A stretch of 7,915 nucleotides of DNA from an uncultured cyanobacterium. Lineage in GTDB: Bacteria > Cyanobacteriota > Cyanobacteriia > Pseudanabaenales > Pseudanabaenaceae. How positions within the stretch are numbered: the first letter of the stretch is position 1; every line of letters begins with the position of its first letter. A program made the translations under genes and the position numbers. Positions 1-6,600 of the stretch are shown here, in pieces. The DNA is taken from contig CAIJEA010000546.1 in NCBI GenBank assembly GCA_903819605.1, forward strand, positions 1 to 7,915, in the 5' to 3' direction. The notes beneath the pieces are model-generated. The model made no database searches. It was not told the DNA's origin and worked only from the letters and a program-made list of their open reading frames with translations.

Positions 1-40
1 ATGAATTGCCCCTACATTTTGTTCCTTTGCGTAAGTCCTA
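1..40. repeat. Probable half of a dispersed palindromic repeat, cut by the window edge
   Basis: The first 16 bases (ATGAATTGCCCCTACA) look like the right half of a palindrome whose left half would be TGTAGGGGCAATTC just outside the window. Bases 28-40 (TGCGTAAGTCCTA) resemble a motif I remember as frequent in cyanobacterial intergenic repeats and element ends. Only one half is visible, so the palindrome is a prediction from memory, not an observation. No gene is seen in bases 1-103, which lie downstream of the antiporter gene; the 16-codon reading frame starting at base 1 has nothing to support it. Confidence 0.4.
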
Positions 41-103
41 TCAATTTATAAATTTCAGTGTTTTTTATGACCCCAAAAACAAGATTTCGGTAGTTTGCTG
101 TAC

Positions 104-2086
104 TTAGGATTGCTTCTTGAGAATCTCTTTTGCCATTTTTAAGAAATAATCTGGATTAGAAGAATTGTCTTCATTGATGCTATAGCGAGAGCTAGAAGTA
201 TTAGAATCACCTGCTTTCTGAGCAATATCAAGATCGGAGAGAACCACAGGCGTAATATCGAGGGTGTTGGGTGGTAGAGCCTCAGATTGATTGGGGGGCA
301 AAGCTTTTGGCGTATATAGCAAATATAAAATGCGATCGCCTTTTTCCCAAGACATATCGGCGGAGACGATTTGTAATTTTCCTTTACGCTCAAATAGCAA
401 TGGTAATAATATGCCAGCATTAAACATCGTATTAAAACGATTTAATTGTTCTTGAATCTCTTCGTCTGTGAGCAGAAATTCTCCGACTCTAACTTCCCGT
501 TGGAGAATATATTGGTTCCAAGTTTTAATGGGAACACGAGCGCTAAATGCTTGCTGAACAAGTGTTTGCTCGTTACGATTGCTCTCTAATTCTTTGATAT
601 AAACTGCAAATACTTTCGGTGGATTAAATTCTTTAATCGCGAGTTGGGCAATTACAATATTAACATCGGTGTTAATTGTCAGAGCTACAAAGGTTCCTAC
701 CGAGTCGAGTCCCGCTTCTGCTAAAGCTCTCGCATCAAGACCATTGCTGACAAAAGCAGGAATATCATAGGCTGTAGCTTGTTTACAAAGCTCCGCACTC
801 GTATCGATGATGGCTACTTTCTGTCCATTTGCTTGGAATAGTCGCGCCACTAAAATACCGATAGGATTGCTACCGACGATTACTAAGCCTGAAATGTCCG
901 ATTGTGTAAGTCCCAATAGATTTGCAACAAGTTTAGCTGAAAGCCCTTGTAAAAATACGGTCATAGCGATCGTTAGGAATACTAGAGCTTTAATCGATTC
1001 TCCTCCATTGACTCCACGTTCTGTTAACAAAATTGAAAAGAGCGAAGCAATGGAAGCGGCGACAATACCTCGGGGCGCACACCAAGACAAAAAAGCCTTT
1101 TGTCGCCATGTCAGGCTGCTATTCCATGTACTGACAATCACATTGATGGGGCGAACGACAAACATCATAAATAGCACAGTCTTTACGCCGTCCCAACCAA
1201 GAGCAAAGATACTCGGAATGGAAAGATTTGCCGAAAGTAAAATAAAGAGCACAGAAACGATCAGGGCAACTAGTTGACTTTTGAACTTGAGCAGAGCGCG
1301 ACTATTGGGGATTTCAGAAGCACGTAAGACAATTCCCATGAGTACGACAGCCGTTAGTCCTGATTCGCTTTGGATTTCCTGTGCGATGCCGAATAGTCCT
1401 AATACTGCTGCCACTACTACCGCACTTTTGGTGTCTTCCGCTAGAAATGTGGCTCTTTGCAAAAATCTGCCTAATAGCCAACCCGAGATCGCCCCAATCA
1501 CTCCACCAACACCTAAACGTAAACCAAGATCCCGCACGACTCCAAATGCGCCTTCTGTAGGATTTAACGCTACATCAAGGACAACGACCGCAAGTACCGA
1601 ACCGATGGCATCGATGAGCACTCCTTCTCCTTCTAAAATTGTGGCAAGGCGGCGATCGAGTCCTACTTCTTCGATAATCGGATTGATCACTGTGGGACCC
1701 GTTACAACCACGAGTGCTGCGTATAAAAAAGCGATCGTCCAAGGAAATTCACTCAACCAATAAGCCGCAATCCCGCCCCCAATGAGCGTAATTAGAGTGC
1801 CAATTGTAATCAAATTACGTAAACTCGCAGAAACCTTCCCGAGTTCTTGCAGTTTTAGATTTAGTCCCCCATCAAATAAAATTAGGGCGACAGAAATAGA
1901 CACGATCGCTTCTAACCCATCACCTAATAGCCTTGGCTGCACTAGATTTAGACCACTCCCCCCTAGAGCCACACCAAACAGCATGAGAAAAACAATACTG
2001 GGCACTCGAAAAAAATTCGCAATGACACGAGCTAAAACTCCTGCTGCGATCGCGATAATAATGATTAAAGAGAGAGAGCCTTGCAT
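104..2086 (-). CDS. CPA1-type cation:proton antiporter with cytosolic TrkA-N domain
   Basis: This 660-residue inner-membrane protein most likely exchanges Na+ (or K+) for H+ in pH and salt homeostasis. Residues 1-390 are a run of hydrophobic segments with antiporter landmarks: LFDGGLNL (70-77), VTGPTVINPII (128-138), EGEGVLIDAIG (152-162), SGLTAVVLMGIVLRA (242-256) and APRGIVAAS (337-345). The likely ion-binding acid is D159. The residue before it is Ile, where many CPA1 proteins have Asn (the ND motif). Residues 399-500 form a TrkA-N/RCK-like Rossmann domain beginning SGLVIVGSNPIG, though its glycine pattern is imperfect for nucleotide binding. Residues 530-595 resemble a further regulatory domain, and the tail to 660 is polar and probably disordered. 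Length fits the cyanobacterial type with a C-terminal regulatory domain. It starts 49 bases after the phosphatase stop with no clear Shine-Dalgarno. Family is confident; ion specificity cannot be read from sequence. Confidence 0.9.
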   Translation of the reverse strand: MQGSLSLIIIIAIAAGVLARVIANFFRVPSIVFLMLFGVALGGSGLNLVQPRLLGDGLEAIVSISVALILFDGGLNLKLQELGKVSASLRNLITIGTLITLIGGGIAAYWLSEFPWTIAFLYAALVVVTGPTVINPIIEEVGLDRRLATILEGEGVLIDAIGSVLAVVVLDVALNPTEGAFGVVRDLGLRLGVGGVIGAISGWLLGRFLQRATFLAEDTKSAVVVAAVLGLFGIAQEIQSESGLTAVVLMGIVLRASEIPNSRALLKFKSQLVALIVSVLFILLSANLSIPSIFALGWDGVKTVLFMMFVVRPINVIVSTWNSSLTWRQKAFLSWCAPRGIVAASIASLFSILLTERGVNGGESIKALVFLTIAMTVFLQGLSAKLVANLLGLTQSDISGLVIVGSNPIGILVARLFQANGQKVAIIDTSAELCKQATAYDIPAFVSNGLDARALAEAGLDSVGTFVALTINTDVNIVIAQLAIKEFNPPKVFAVYIKELESNRNEQTLVQQAFSARVPIKTWNQYILQREVRVGEFLLTDEEIQEQLNRFNTMFNAGILLPLLFERKGKLQIVSADMSWEKGDRILYLLYTPKALPPNQSEALPPNTLDITPVVLSDLDIAQKAGDSNTSSSRYSINEDNSSNPDYFLKMAKEILKKQS

Positions 2087-2098
2087 AATGATCTAGCT

Positions 2099-2130
2099 AT
2101 TAGGTATGGGGGTAAAACCCTATTCCTAAT
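2099..2130 (-). other. Imperfect hairpin between phosphatase and antiporter genes
   Basis: ATTAGG at 2099-2104 pairs with CCTAAT at 2125-2130, and the stem continues through mismatched and wobble pairs towards GGG/CCC around a short AAAA-containing loop. It fills most of the 49-base gap between the phosphatase stop and the antiporter start on the minus strand. There is no clean U-tract, so a full terminator is doubtful; partial attenuation, processing, or chance are all possible. Confidence 0.3.
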
Positions 2131-2135
2131 GCTTG

Positions 2136-3728
2136 TTATTTAGATTCTAAGGATACTGACAGCGTAACGTTAAATTGGGACTCAAAGGGCTGCTTTTTAT
2201 AATCAAGACTCCAAAGTTCTAACGAACAAGGATCGTTATGCTGTCTAGGAATGATTTGCATGGAGCAAGTGTTAGCACGCGGATTACAAACTAAACGAAG
2301 TGAAGCGATCGCGCCAATTTGACGGCGGTCTAAAGCTGTAGCTAAGCGTAAAAATGTACTAGCTTGACGCACAAATAATTTATGACGCTCGCTATCTAAT
2401 CGTTGGAAATTGTCATGTTTTTTCTTTGGCTCGCTCTTACGGTGATATCTGGCAAGATTAGCGATCGTTTCAATCTCTGATTCTGTATAGCCCAGTAATT
2501 CACCGTTGCGAATTAGATAGTAGGAATGCTTGTGGTGAGCATCATGGCTAATGTGATGCCCTGAATTATGGAGCATGGCTGCTGCCCAGAGCAGATGTCG
2601 TTCATCTTCACCCCATTGATGAAAGATTCCTTTTGTTTGATCGAAGAGGCTGAGGGCATGTTCTGCAACTTGTTTGGCATATTTAATATCAATGCCATAT
2701 TTGTCAGCAAGTTTGAGAATGCTGCGATCGCGTACAGTGCTTTGATAGCGCCAACCATCTTCGATATAACCATGACGAATCATCCAATCTACGACTAGCC
2801 CTTCACGTAAGGCGCTTTGACATAGAGTGATTTTGGGAACTCCTAATAGGCGCATAGTTTCTAAAAGAACTAATGCTCCCGCCAAAATAATCTCTGCCCT
2901 CTTTTGCCTTACCATGGCGGTACGCTCTTCCAAACTTGCTCTGCGTAAGCGCCATACAATATTTTCGAGATCTGCAAAGGGGATTTCATAACCTTGCAAA
3001 GGATTAGGTACGAGTCCAGTTTTTTCCTTGGAATGTAAAATTGCTAGGGTTTCAATTGTTCCTGATGTGCCGATCGCCTGCAATGTCTTACCATCATGTT
3101 TGTCTTTGAGAAGCGATCGTAAATCATCAGTTGGGCGATCGATTGAACCCAAAATATAGCCTAATAATCGCTCGTATTCTGTTTGAGAAATTGGATCGGT
3201 AGTAATGAATAAATCTGTTAAACGTACTGCCCCAATCTTGGTACTACTCAGATAATCAGGATCTCGACCATCGCCTAAAATCATTTCCGTTGAGCCGCCA
3301 CCAATGTCAATCAGAATATGTGGCTCATCCTTGAGTTCCATCGCCGAAATTACGCCCAAATAAATTCTCCGAGCCTCTTCTTGCCCCGAAATAACTTCTA
3401 CATGTAGCCCTAACTCTTCATAAATGCGGCGAATAAAGTCATGTCCATTAGGAGCTTCGCGAGTAGCACTGGTTGCCACTGCGACAATCTCTTCAACTTT
3501 TTGGGTAAGACAGATCTCCTGACATCGTTTTAAAGCTTCAAGCGATCGCGTCATTGCGTCTTCAGTCAAATTTCCTGTTTGAGCGCAACGTTCTCCGAGT
3601 CTCACGGTGGCTTTTTCCGACTCAATCACCGTGAAACTAGGAATCGAAGTCTTAATTTGGACGATTACCATATGAATGGAATTCGTACCAACATCGATCG
3701 CTGCTAAAGTTTTAACATCAGAAATCAT
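2136..3728 (-). CDS. ppx: Ppx/GppA family exopolyphosphatase (or pppGpp phosphohydrolase)
   Basis: This 530-residue cytoplasmic phosphatase probably removes terminal phosphate from polyphosphate; family members can also hydrolyse pppGpp. The N-terminal half is an ASKHA-fold pair. The first phosphate loop is AAIDVGTNSIHMVIVQI (9-25), followed by ATSATREAPNG (85-95) and SGQEEARRIYLGV (114-126), which carries the likely catalytic Glu at 117 or 118. The second phosphate loop is DIGGGSTEM (141-149), then AIGTSGTIETLA (218-229) and REGLVVDWM (308-316). From about residue 330 there is an HD-like C-terminal domain with LHNSGHHISHDAHHKHSYYLI-type spacing at 386-406. The HD pair there reads His-Asn (387-388), so its metal site may be degenerate, as I recall it also is in E. 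coli Ppx. Length is close to that of two-part Ppx proteins. It is transcribed away from the kinase genes and is possibly co-transcribed with the antiporter. Ppx versus GppA activity cannot be settled by sequence. Confidence 0.92.
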   Translation of the reverse strand: MISDVKTLAAIDVGTNSIHMVIVQIKTSIPSFTVIESEKATVRLGERCAQTGNLTEDAMTRSLEALKRCQEICLTQKVEEIVAVATSATREAPNGHDFIRRIYEELGLHVEVISGQEEARRIYLGVISAMELKDEPHILIDIGGGSTEMILGDGRDPDYLSSTKIGAVRLTDLFITTDPISQTEYERLLGYILGSIDRPTDDLRSLLKDKHDGKTLQAIGTSGTIETLAILHSKEKTGLVPNPLQGYEIPFADLENIVWRLRRASLEERTAMVRQKRAEIILAGALVLLETMRLLGVPKITLCQSALREGLVVDWMIRHGYIEDGWRYQSTVRDRSILKLADKYGIDIKYAKQVAEHALSLFDQTKGIFHQWGEDERHLLWAAAMLHNSGHHISHDAHHKHSYYLIRNGELLGYTESEIETIANLARYHRKSEPKKKHDNFQRLDSERHKLFVRQASTFLRLATALDRRQIGAIASLRLVCNPRANTCSMQIIPRQHNDPCSLELWSLDYKKQPFESQFNVTLSVSLESK

Positions 3729-3860
3729 GATGATCTGTTTCCGCGAAATATCTCAAGTTATGGTAGATGAAAATCTGTCAGAATAAAAGCTATAGTCACT
3801 TCACCCCTAGTTGTTAGAGCAAACCCCTCATGTCGTCCTCTAACCCACTAAATAACCATT
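3729..3860. promoter_or_regulatory. Divergent spacer between ppx and the first kinase gene
   Basis: These 132 bases must hold the start signals for both divergent genes. A TATAGT box on the plus strand at 3791-3796 could be a -10 element for the kinase gene, but I find no well-spaced -35 hexamer for it. A 7-bp inverted repeat, GTTAGAG at 3813-3819 with CTCTAAC at 3838-3844, would lie in the kinase leader and end 16 bases before its ATG. Neither gene has a convincing Shine-Dalgarno; the phosphatase has only GGAA about 12 bases upstream. No promoter is assigned with confidence. Confidence 0.35.
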
Positions 3861-4952
3861 ATGGGAAATAAACAAGTAGTTTTAGTTGTTGATGATGATC
3901 CAGTTAATTTTGATGTAATTGAAATTTTGCTGTTTAAAGAGGGTTATGAACTTTACTACAAAGATAGTGGGGCAGAAGCGATATCCTCTCTTGCAGAAGT
4001 TGACCCTGATATCATTTTACTAGATGTGATGATGCCTGATATGGATGGTATTGAAGTATGCCAGCAGCTTAAACGTGACCCAAAATGGCAGCATATTCCT
4101 ATCATTATAATCACGGCGCTATCAGAAAAAGAGGATCTCGCCCGTTGTTTAGATGCTGGGGCAGATGATTTCGTCAGTAAACCGATTAATAGTACTGAAC
4201 TCCGTGCTCGTGTGCGATCGATGTTGCGGATTAAGTCTCAGCATGATTGTATTCAAGACACAATACGTTTGCGTGAAGAAATGATGCAGACAATCGTTCA
4301 CGATCTCCGCAATCCTTTAATTGGGATCATGTTGGGCTGTGACTCTCTCAAGACTGTAGATATGTCCGATCGCGCGAAAAACAGAATCGATCAAATTAGT
4401 AAAACGATCGAGCAAATGCGCTTTCTGATTGATGATATTTTGACGATAGGCAGGATCGAAGCAAAGAAATTAGTTCTCAATCTCACCAAGATTGACATAA
4501 CCGAGATGGCAAAATCTGTTGTAGTCGATTTTGAGCCACTTACATCAAGTAAAAAAATTCAATTTTTAGGTGAATTACCATCGGAGTCAGCCTATGTTAA
4601 TGGTGATATCAATCTAATTCGTCGAGTAATTGATAATTTAATTGATAATGCGATCAAGTTTTCGCCCCAGAATAGCTCAATAATTCTCAGAGTAGAGTGT
4701 TTGCGCAAAAATCCCGATCGCCAAGATCTGATCAAAATTCAGGTAATTGATAGCGGCATTGGTATCAGCTACGAGCAAAAACAAGTGATTTTTGAAAAAT
4801 ATGAGGTCGGTAATATTGTGCAGGGAGTCTCACAAATTGGTTTGGGACTTTCTTTTTGTAAAATGATTGTTGAGGCCCATGAGGGAGTCATTTCAGTTAC
4901 TAATAACCAACCTAAAGGAGCAATCTTTACAATTTTGTTAGATCGTATCTAA
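3861..4952 (+). CDS. Hybrid response regulator-histidine kinase (REC-HisKA-HATPase_c)
   Basis: This 363-residue soluble signalling protein has a receiver domain (about 5-122) ahead of a kinase core, with no transmembrane segment, sensor domain or DNA-binding output. The receiver looks functional: acidic pair D11/D12, phospho-acceptor D55 in LLDVMMPDMDG, T85, and K107 in SKP. A helical linker (125-140) leads to the dimerisation/phosphotransfer domain with H147 in VHDLRNPL. The ATPase domain has N263 in DNLIDNAIKFS, D297 in DSGIGI, and the glycine loop QIGLGLSFCK (325-334). All residues for autophosphorylation are present. Since the only input module is the receiver, it is probably switched by phosphate from another kinase, a phosphorelay arrangement common in cyanobacteria. 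The partner cannot be named. The stop lies inside an 11-base tandem duplication, and a strong hairpin follows about 70 bases later. Confidence 0.93.
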   Translation: MGNKQVVLVVDDDPVNFDVIEILLFKEGYELYYKDSGAEAISSLAEVDPDIILLDVMMPDMDGIEVCQQLKRDPKWQHIPIIIITALSEKEDLARCLDAGADDFVSKPINSTELRARVRSMLRIKSQHDCIQDTIRLREEMMQTIVHDLRNPLIGIMLGCDSLKTVDMSDRAKNRIDQISKTIEQMRFLIDDILTIGRIEAKKLVLNLTKIDITEMAKSVVVDFEPLTSSKKIQFLGELPSESAYVNGDINLIRRVIDNLIDNAIKFSPQNSSIILRVECLRKNPDRQDLIKIQVIDSGIGISYEQKQVIFEKYEVGNIVQGVSQIGLGLSFCKMIVEAHEGVISVTNNQPKGAIFTILLDRI

Positions 4953-5016
4953 GTTTGAACTAAGTTTGAACTGATTAATGCCTTTGTGGTCTTGGCTTGA
5001 CTATTGGCTTCGACTA
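4950..5016 (+). repeat. Two short tandem duplications at the 3' end of the first kinase gene
   Basis: TAAGTTTGAAC occurs twice in direct contact, at 4950-4960 and 4961-4971; the first copy contains the kinase stop codon. A little further on, TTGGCTTGACTA (4992-5003) is immediately followed by TTGGCTTCGACTA (5004-5016), the same sequence with one extra base. Both look like replication-slippage or short-insertion products. No function is proposed. Confidence 0.7.
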
Positions 5017-5023
5017 CACCAGA

Positions 5024-5074
5024 AAACCCAGAAGAGAGTGGCGGCGCTTCGCGCCGCTACTCTCTTCTGGGTTT
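5024..5074. repeat. Long hairpin repeat, copy 1 (GCGGCGC family)
   Basis: A 24-base arm (5024-5047, starting AAACCCAGAAGAGAGT and ending GCGGCGC) pairs with 5051-5074 around a TTC loop. The only non-Watson-Crick pair is a G/T at 5040/5058. The element lies between the two kinase genes and recurs at 6317-6369 and, truncated, at 7891-7915. Its AT-rich right flank (about 5082-5105) is shared with copy 2, so the mobile unit is probably about 80 bases. It could act as a bidirectional transcription terminator or mRNA-stabilising hairpin; as a family it looks like a MITE- or REP-type repeat. No coding capacity is seen in the 251-base spacer around it. Confidence 0.88.
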
Positions 5075-5081
5075 GATGACT

Positions 5082-5105
5082 TAACGTACTTGGCTATAGC
5101 TATAG
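5082..5105. repeat. AT-rich tail of hairpin repeat copy 1, with 12-bp palindrome
   Basis: Bases 5082-5104 match 6380-6402 at 19 of 23 positions, in both cases 7-10 bases past the hairpin. Within it, CTATAGCTATAG (5094-5105) is a perfect palindrome. The shared position suggests this is one end of the mobile unit rather than a promoter, although its TATA-rich sequence could also serve as one. Confidence 0.5.
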
Positions 5106-5162
5106 AAGATTGCAGCTACTTAATATATCGAAAAATTAATCTCAGCTTTTAGAAAGTGTAGA

Positions 5163-5190
5163 GTATCCTATGGGTAGGATACGTATAAAT
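5163..5190 (+). promoter_or_regulatory. Operator-like 8-bp inverted repeat with TATAAA box before the second kinase gene
   Basis: GTATCCTA (5163-5170) and TAGGATAC (5175-5182) form a perfect inverted repeat with a TGGG spacer. Directly after it comes TATAAAT (5184-5190), a good -10 candidate that would give a transcript with only a few leader bases before the ATG at 5204. The palindrome would then occupy the space between -10 and -35, where a bound protein would affect transcription. Alternatively it is just a small RNA hairpin in a longer leader. I see no matching copy elsewhere in the window. Confidence 0.4.
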
Positions 5191-5203
5191 ACAGCATAAA
5201 CGT

Positions 5204-6286
5204 ATGACATGTATATTAGTCATCGAAGACGAAGACTTAATTCGAGACTCTCTTGAAGATCTTCTTTTGGTAGAAGGTTTTGAGGTGGTTACGGCTCAAA
5301 ATGGAGGGGAAGGCATATATTTGGCTAGTCAAAGACAGCCTGACTTGATTCTTTGCGATGTAATGATGCCAGTCCTTAATGGTTACGAAGTCCTTGAGCA
5401 GGTTCGTCAACATAAAGAATTGAGCACTGTCCCTTTTTTGTTCTTGACTTCGATGATGGATCGACGAAGTAATCGCAAGGGGATGTCACTAGGAGCAGAT
5501 GATTACTTAGAAAAGCCCTGTACAAAAGATGAATTGATCGCGGCGATCGCAGTGCGTCTTGGTAAGCAGAAAGCGATAGATCGGCGTATTGAAGAGAAAA
5601 TGAATGCTTTGCGTAGTAGTATCACCCTATCTTTGCCCCATGAGTTACAAACTCCTCTGTCAGGGATTATGGGTCTTTCAGAATTACTGATGATTCAAAG
5701 TGAAGAGCTTATTCCTCCAGAAGTTTATGAATATGCTGATGGTATTTATCGTTCGGCTCAGCGACTCCATCGATTAATTCAAAATTATTTGCTGTATAGC
5801 AAGTTAGCGTTATTGCGATCGCAAGGGCAGGTAAGATTTACCTCTCCCTACCTTAGTAACAGCCAAATGATTATCAGCAATATTGGCGATCGCAAGGCTA
5901 AACAATACGATCGAATTGATGATTTGGAGCTAGATATCATAGATATCGATTTATCAATTGCTGCTGAAGACTTGACAAAAGTTGCTGAAGAACTAATTGA
6001 TAATGCTTTCAAGTATTCTAAAAAAGGGAGTAAGGTTATCCTAAGCAGTCAAGTAACTGATTCGCAATGGATATTCTCAGTCCAAGATGCTGGAAGAGGG
6101 ATGAATGAAGAGCAGATTGCTAATGTCGGGGCATTTATGCAATTTGAACGCCGATTGTATGAGCAACAGGGGATGGGACTTGGATTATCTATAGCTAAGA
6201 TATTAGTCGAGTTTTATGGTGGTGACATCGATATTCAAAGTCAAGAAAATATGGGTGTAAAAATCTGTATTTCAATTCCTCTTTAA
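5204..6286 (+). CDS. Second hybrid response regulator-histidine kinase (REC-HisKA-HATPase_c)
   Basis: This 360-residue cytoplasmic protein has the same order as its neighbour: receiver (about 3-120), short helix, phosphotransfer domain, ATPase. Receiver residues are E8/D9, phospho-acceptor D52 in LCDVMMP, T82, and K104 in EKP. The phospho-accepting His is H146 in LPHELQTPL, a Gln variant of the usual H-box. The ATPase has N267 in EELIDNAFKYS, D295 in DAGRGM, and the loop QQGMGLGLSIAK (321-332). All catalytic positions are present, so it should be an active kinase driven through its receiver. An in-frame stop at 5186-5188 with no intervening ATG supports the start. The two kinases share architecture but differ clearly in sequence, so they are not a recent tandem duplicate. 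The gene has its own upstream signals and is followed within about 30 bases by hairpin copy 2. The physiological signal is unknown. Confidence 0.93.
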   Translation: MTCILVIEDEDLIRDSLEDLLLVEGFEVVTAQNGGEGIYLASQRQPDLILCDVMMPVLNGYEVLEQVRQHKELSTVPFLFLTSMMDRRSNRKGMSLGADDYLEKPCTKDELIAAIAVRLGKQKAIDRRIEEKMNALRSSITLSLPHELQTPLSGIMGLSELLMIQSEELIPPEVYEYADGIYRSAQRLHRLIQNYLLYSKLALLRSQGQVRFTSPYLSNSQMIISNIGDRKAKQYDRIDDLELDIIDIDLSIAAEDLTKVAEELIDNAFKYSKKGSKVILSSQVTDSQWIFSVQDAGRGMNEEQIANVGAFMQFERRLYEQQGMGLGLSIAKILVEFYGGDIDIQSQENMGVKICISIPL

Positions 6287-6316
6287 CTTCAGTCTGAACT
6301 TTTAGTTATAAGACAT

Positions 6317-6369
6317 AAAACTCAGAAGATAGTTGCGGCGCGAAGCGCCGCAACTATCTTCTGGGTTTT
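6317..6369. repeat. Long hairpin repeat, copy 2 (GCGGCGC family), possible terminator
   Basis: A 25-base arm (6317-6341, AAAACTCAGAAGATAGTT then GCGGCGC) pairs with 6345-6369 around a GAA loop. The only imperfection is a T/G wobble at 6322/6364. Relative to copy 1, the base pairs at 6330/6356 and 6334/6352 differ on both arms while remaining paired. It begins 31 bases after the second kinase stop, and the A-rich start and T-rich end of the stem would give a run of U after a strong stem, so it is a plausible terminator for that gene as well as a dispersed repeat. Confidence 0.9.
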
Positions 6370-6467
6370 GCTTTTGTCCTAACATAACTGGCTATTGCTA
6401 TATGTTCTTTGAGCATGAAAGAGAACTTGCACTCCGATCGTTTGTTGCCTAACTAACTTGTACAGAG

Positions 6468-6512
6468 TAAAATCCTTGCAAGTGCTGCAAAGCAGCACTT
6501 GCAAGGATTTTA
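6468..6512. repeat. Perfect 21-bp palindrome with AAA loop upstream of bciB
   Basis: Bases 6468-6488 (TAAAATCCTTGCAAGTGC then TGC) are exactly complementary to 6492-6512 with a three-base AAA loop. Each arm carries its own smaller palindrome, CTTGCAAG (6475-6482 and 6498-6505). It is unrelated to the GCGGCGC hairpin family. It ends 88 bases before the bciB start, so it may insulate bciB from upstream transcription, form part of its leader, or be another mobile repeat. There is no long U-tract beyond the stem's own TTTT. Confidence 0.88.
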
Positions 6513-6600
6513 TCGAGTTTGATATCAGTGTGAAGCGCTGTATCGTCAATAACCCAAAAAAGATATGATCTAACTAGCTCTAATAGTAAAAAATAGCAAA

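Larger units (their letters stand above)
6287..6600. other. 314-base repeat-rich spacer with no gene
   Basis: This spacer between the second kinase gene and bciB holds hairpin copy 2 (6317-6369), its AT-rich tail (6380-6402) and a separate perfect palindrome (6468-6512). The remaining leader contains TATGAT at 6564-6569, a possible -10 box for bciB 31 bases before its ATG, without a recognisable -35. Minus-strand reading frames here run through the palindrome and into bciB and look spurious. No RNA gene is recognised. Confidence 0.6.

Noticed and set aside
807..2096. Three plus-strand open frames opposite the antiporter gene
   Set aside because: They lie antisense to a well-supported membrane protein, their translations are low-complexity Ser/Thr/Pro/Arg-rich with no domain, and they have no start signals.
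2513..2798. Open frames on both strands within the phosphatase gene
   Set aside because: Overlap a conserved domain of the phosphatase in other frames; no recognisable protein features.
3830..3871. A 13-residue reading frame (MSSSNPLNNHYGK) overlapping the first kinase start
   Set aside because: Could be a regulatory leader peptide, but it has no Shine-Dalgarno and no sign of conservation; short frames of this size are expected by chance.
6403..6426. GTTCT/AGAAC inverted repeat after hairpin copy 2
   Set aside because: Only five clean pairs before a bulge; too weak to separate from chance.
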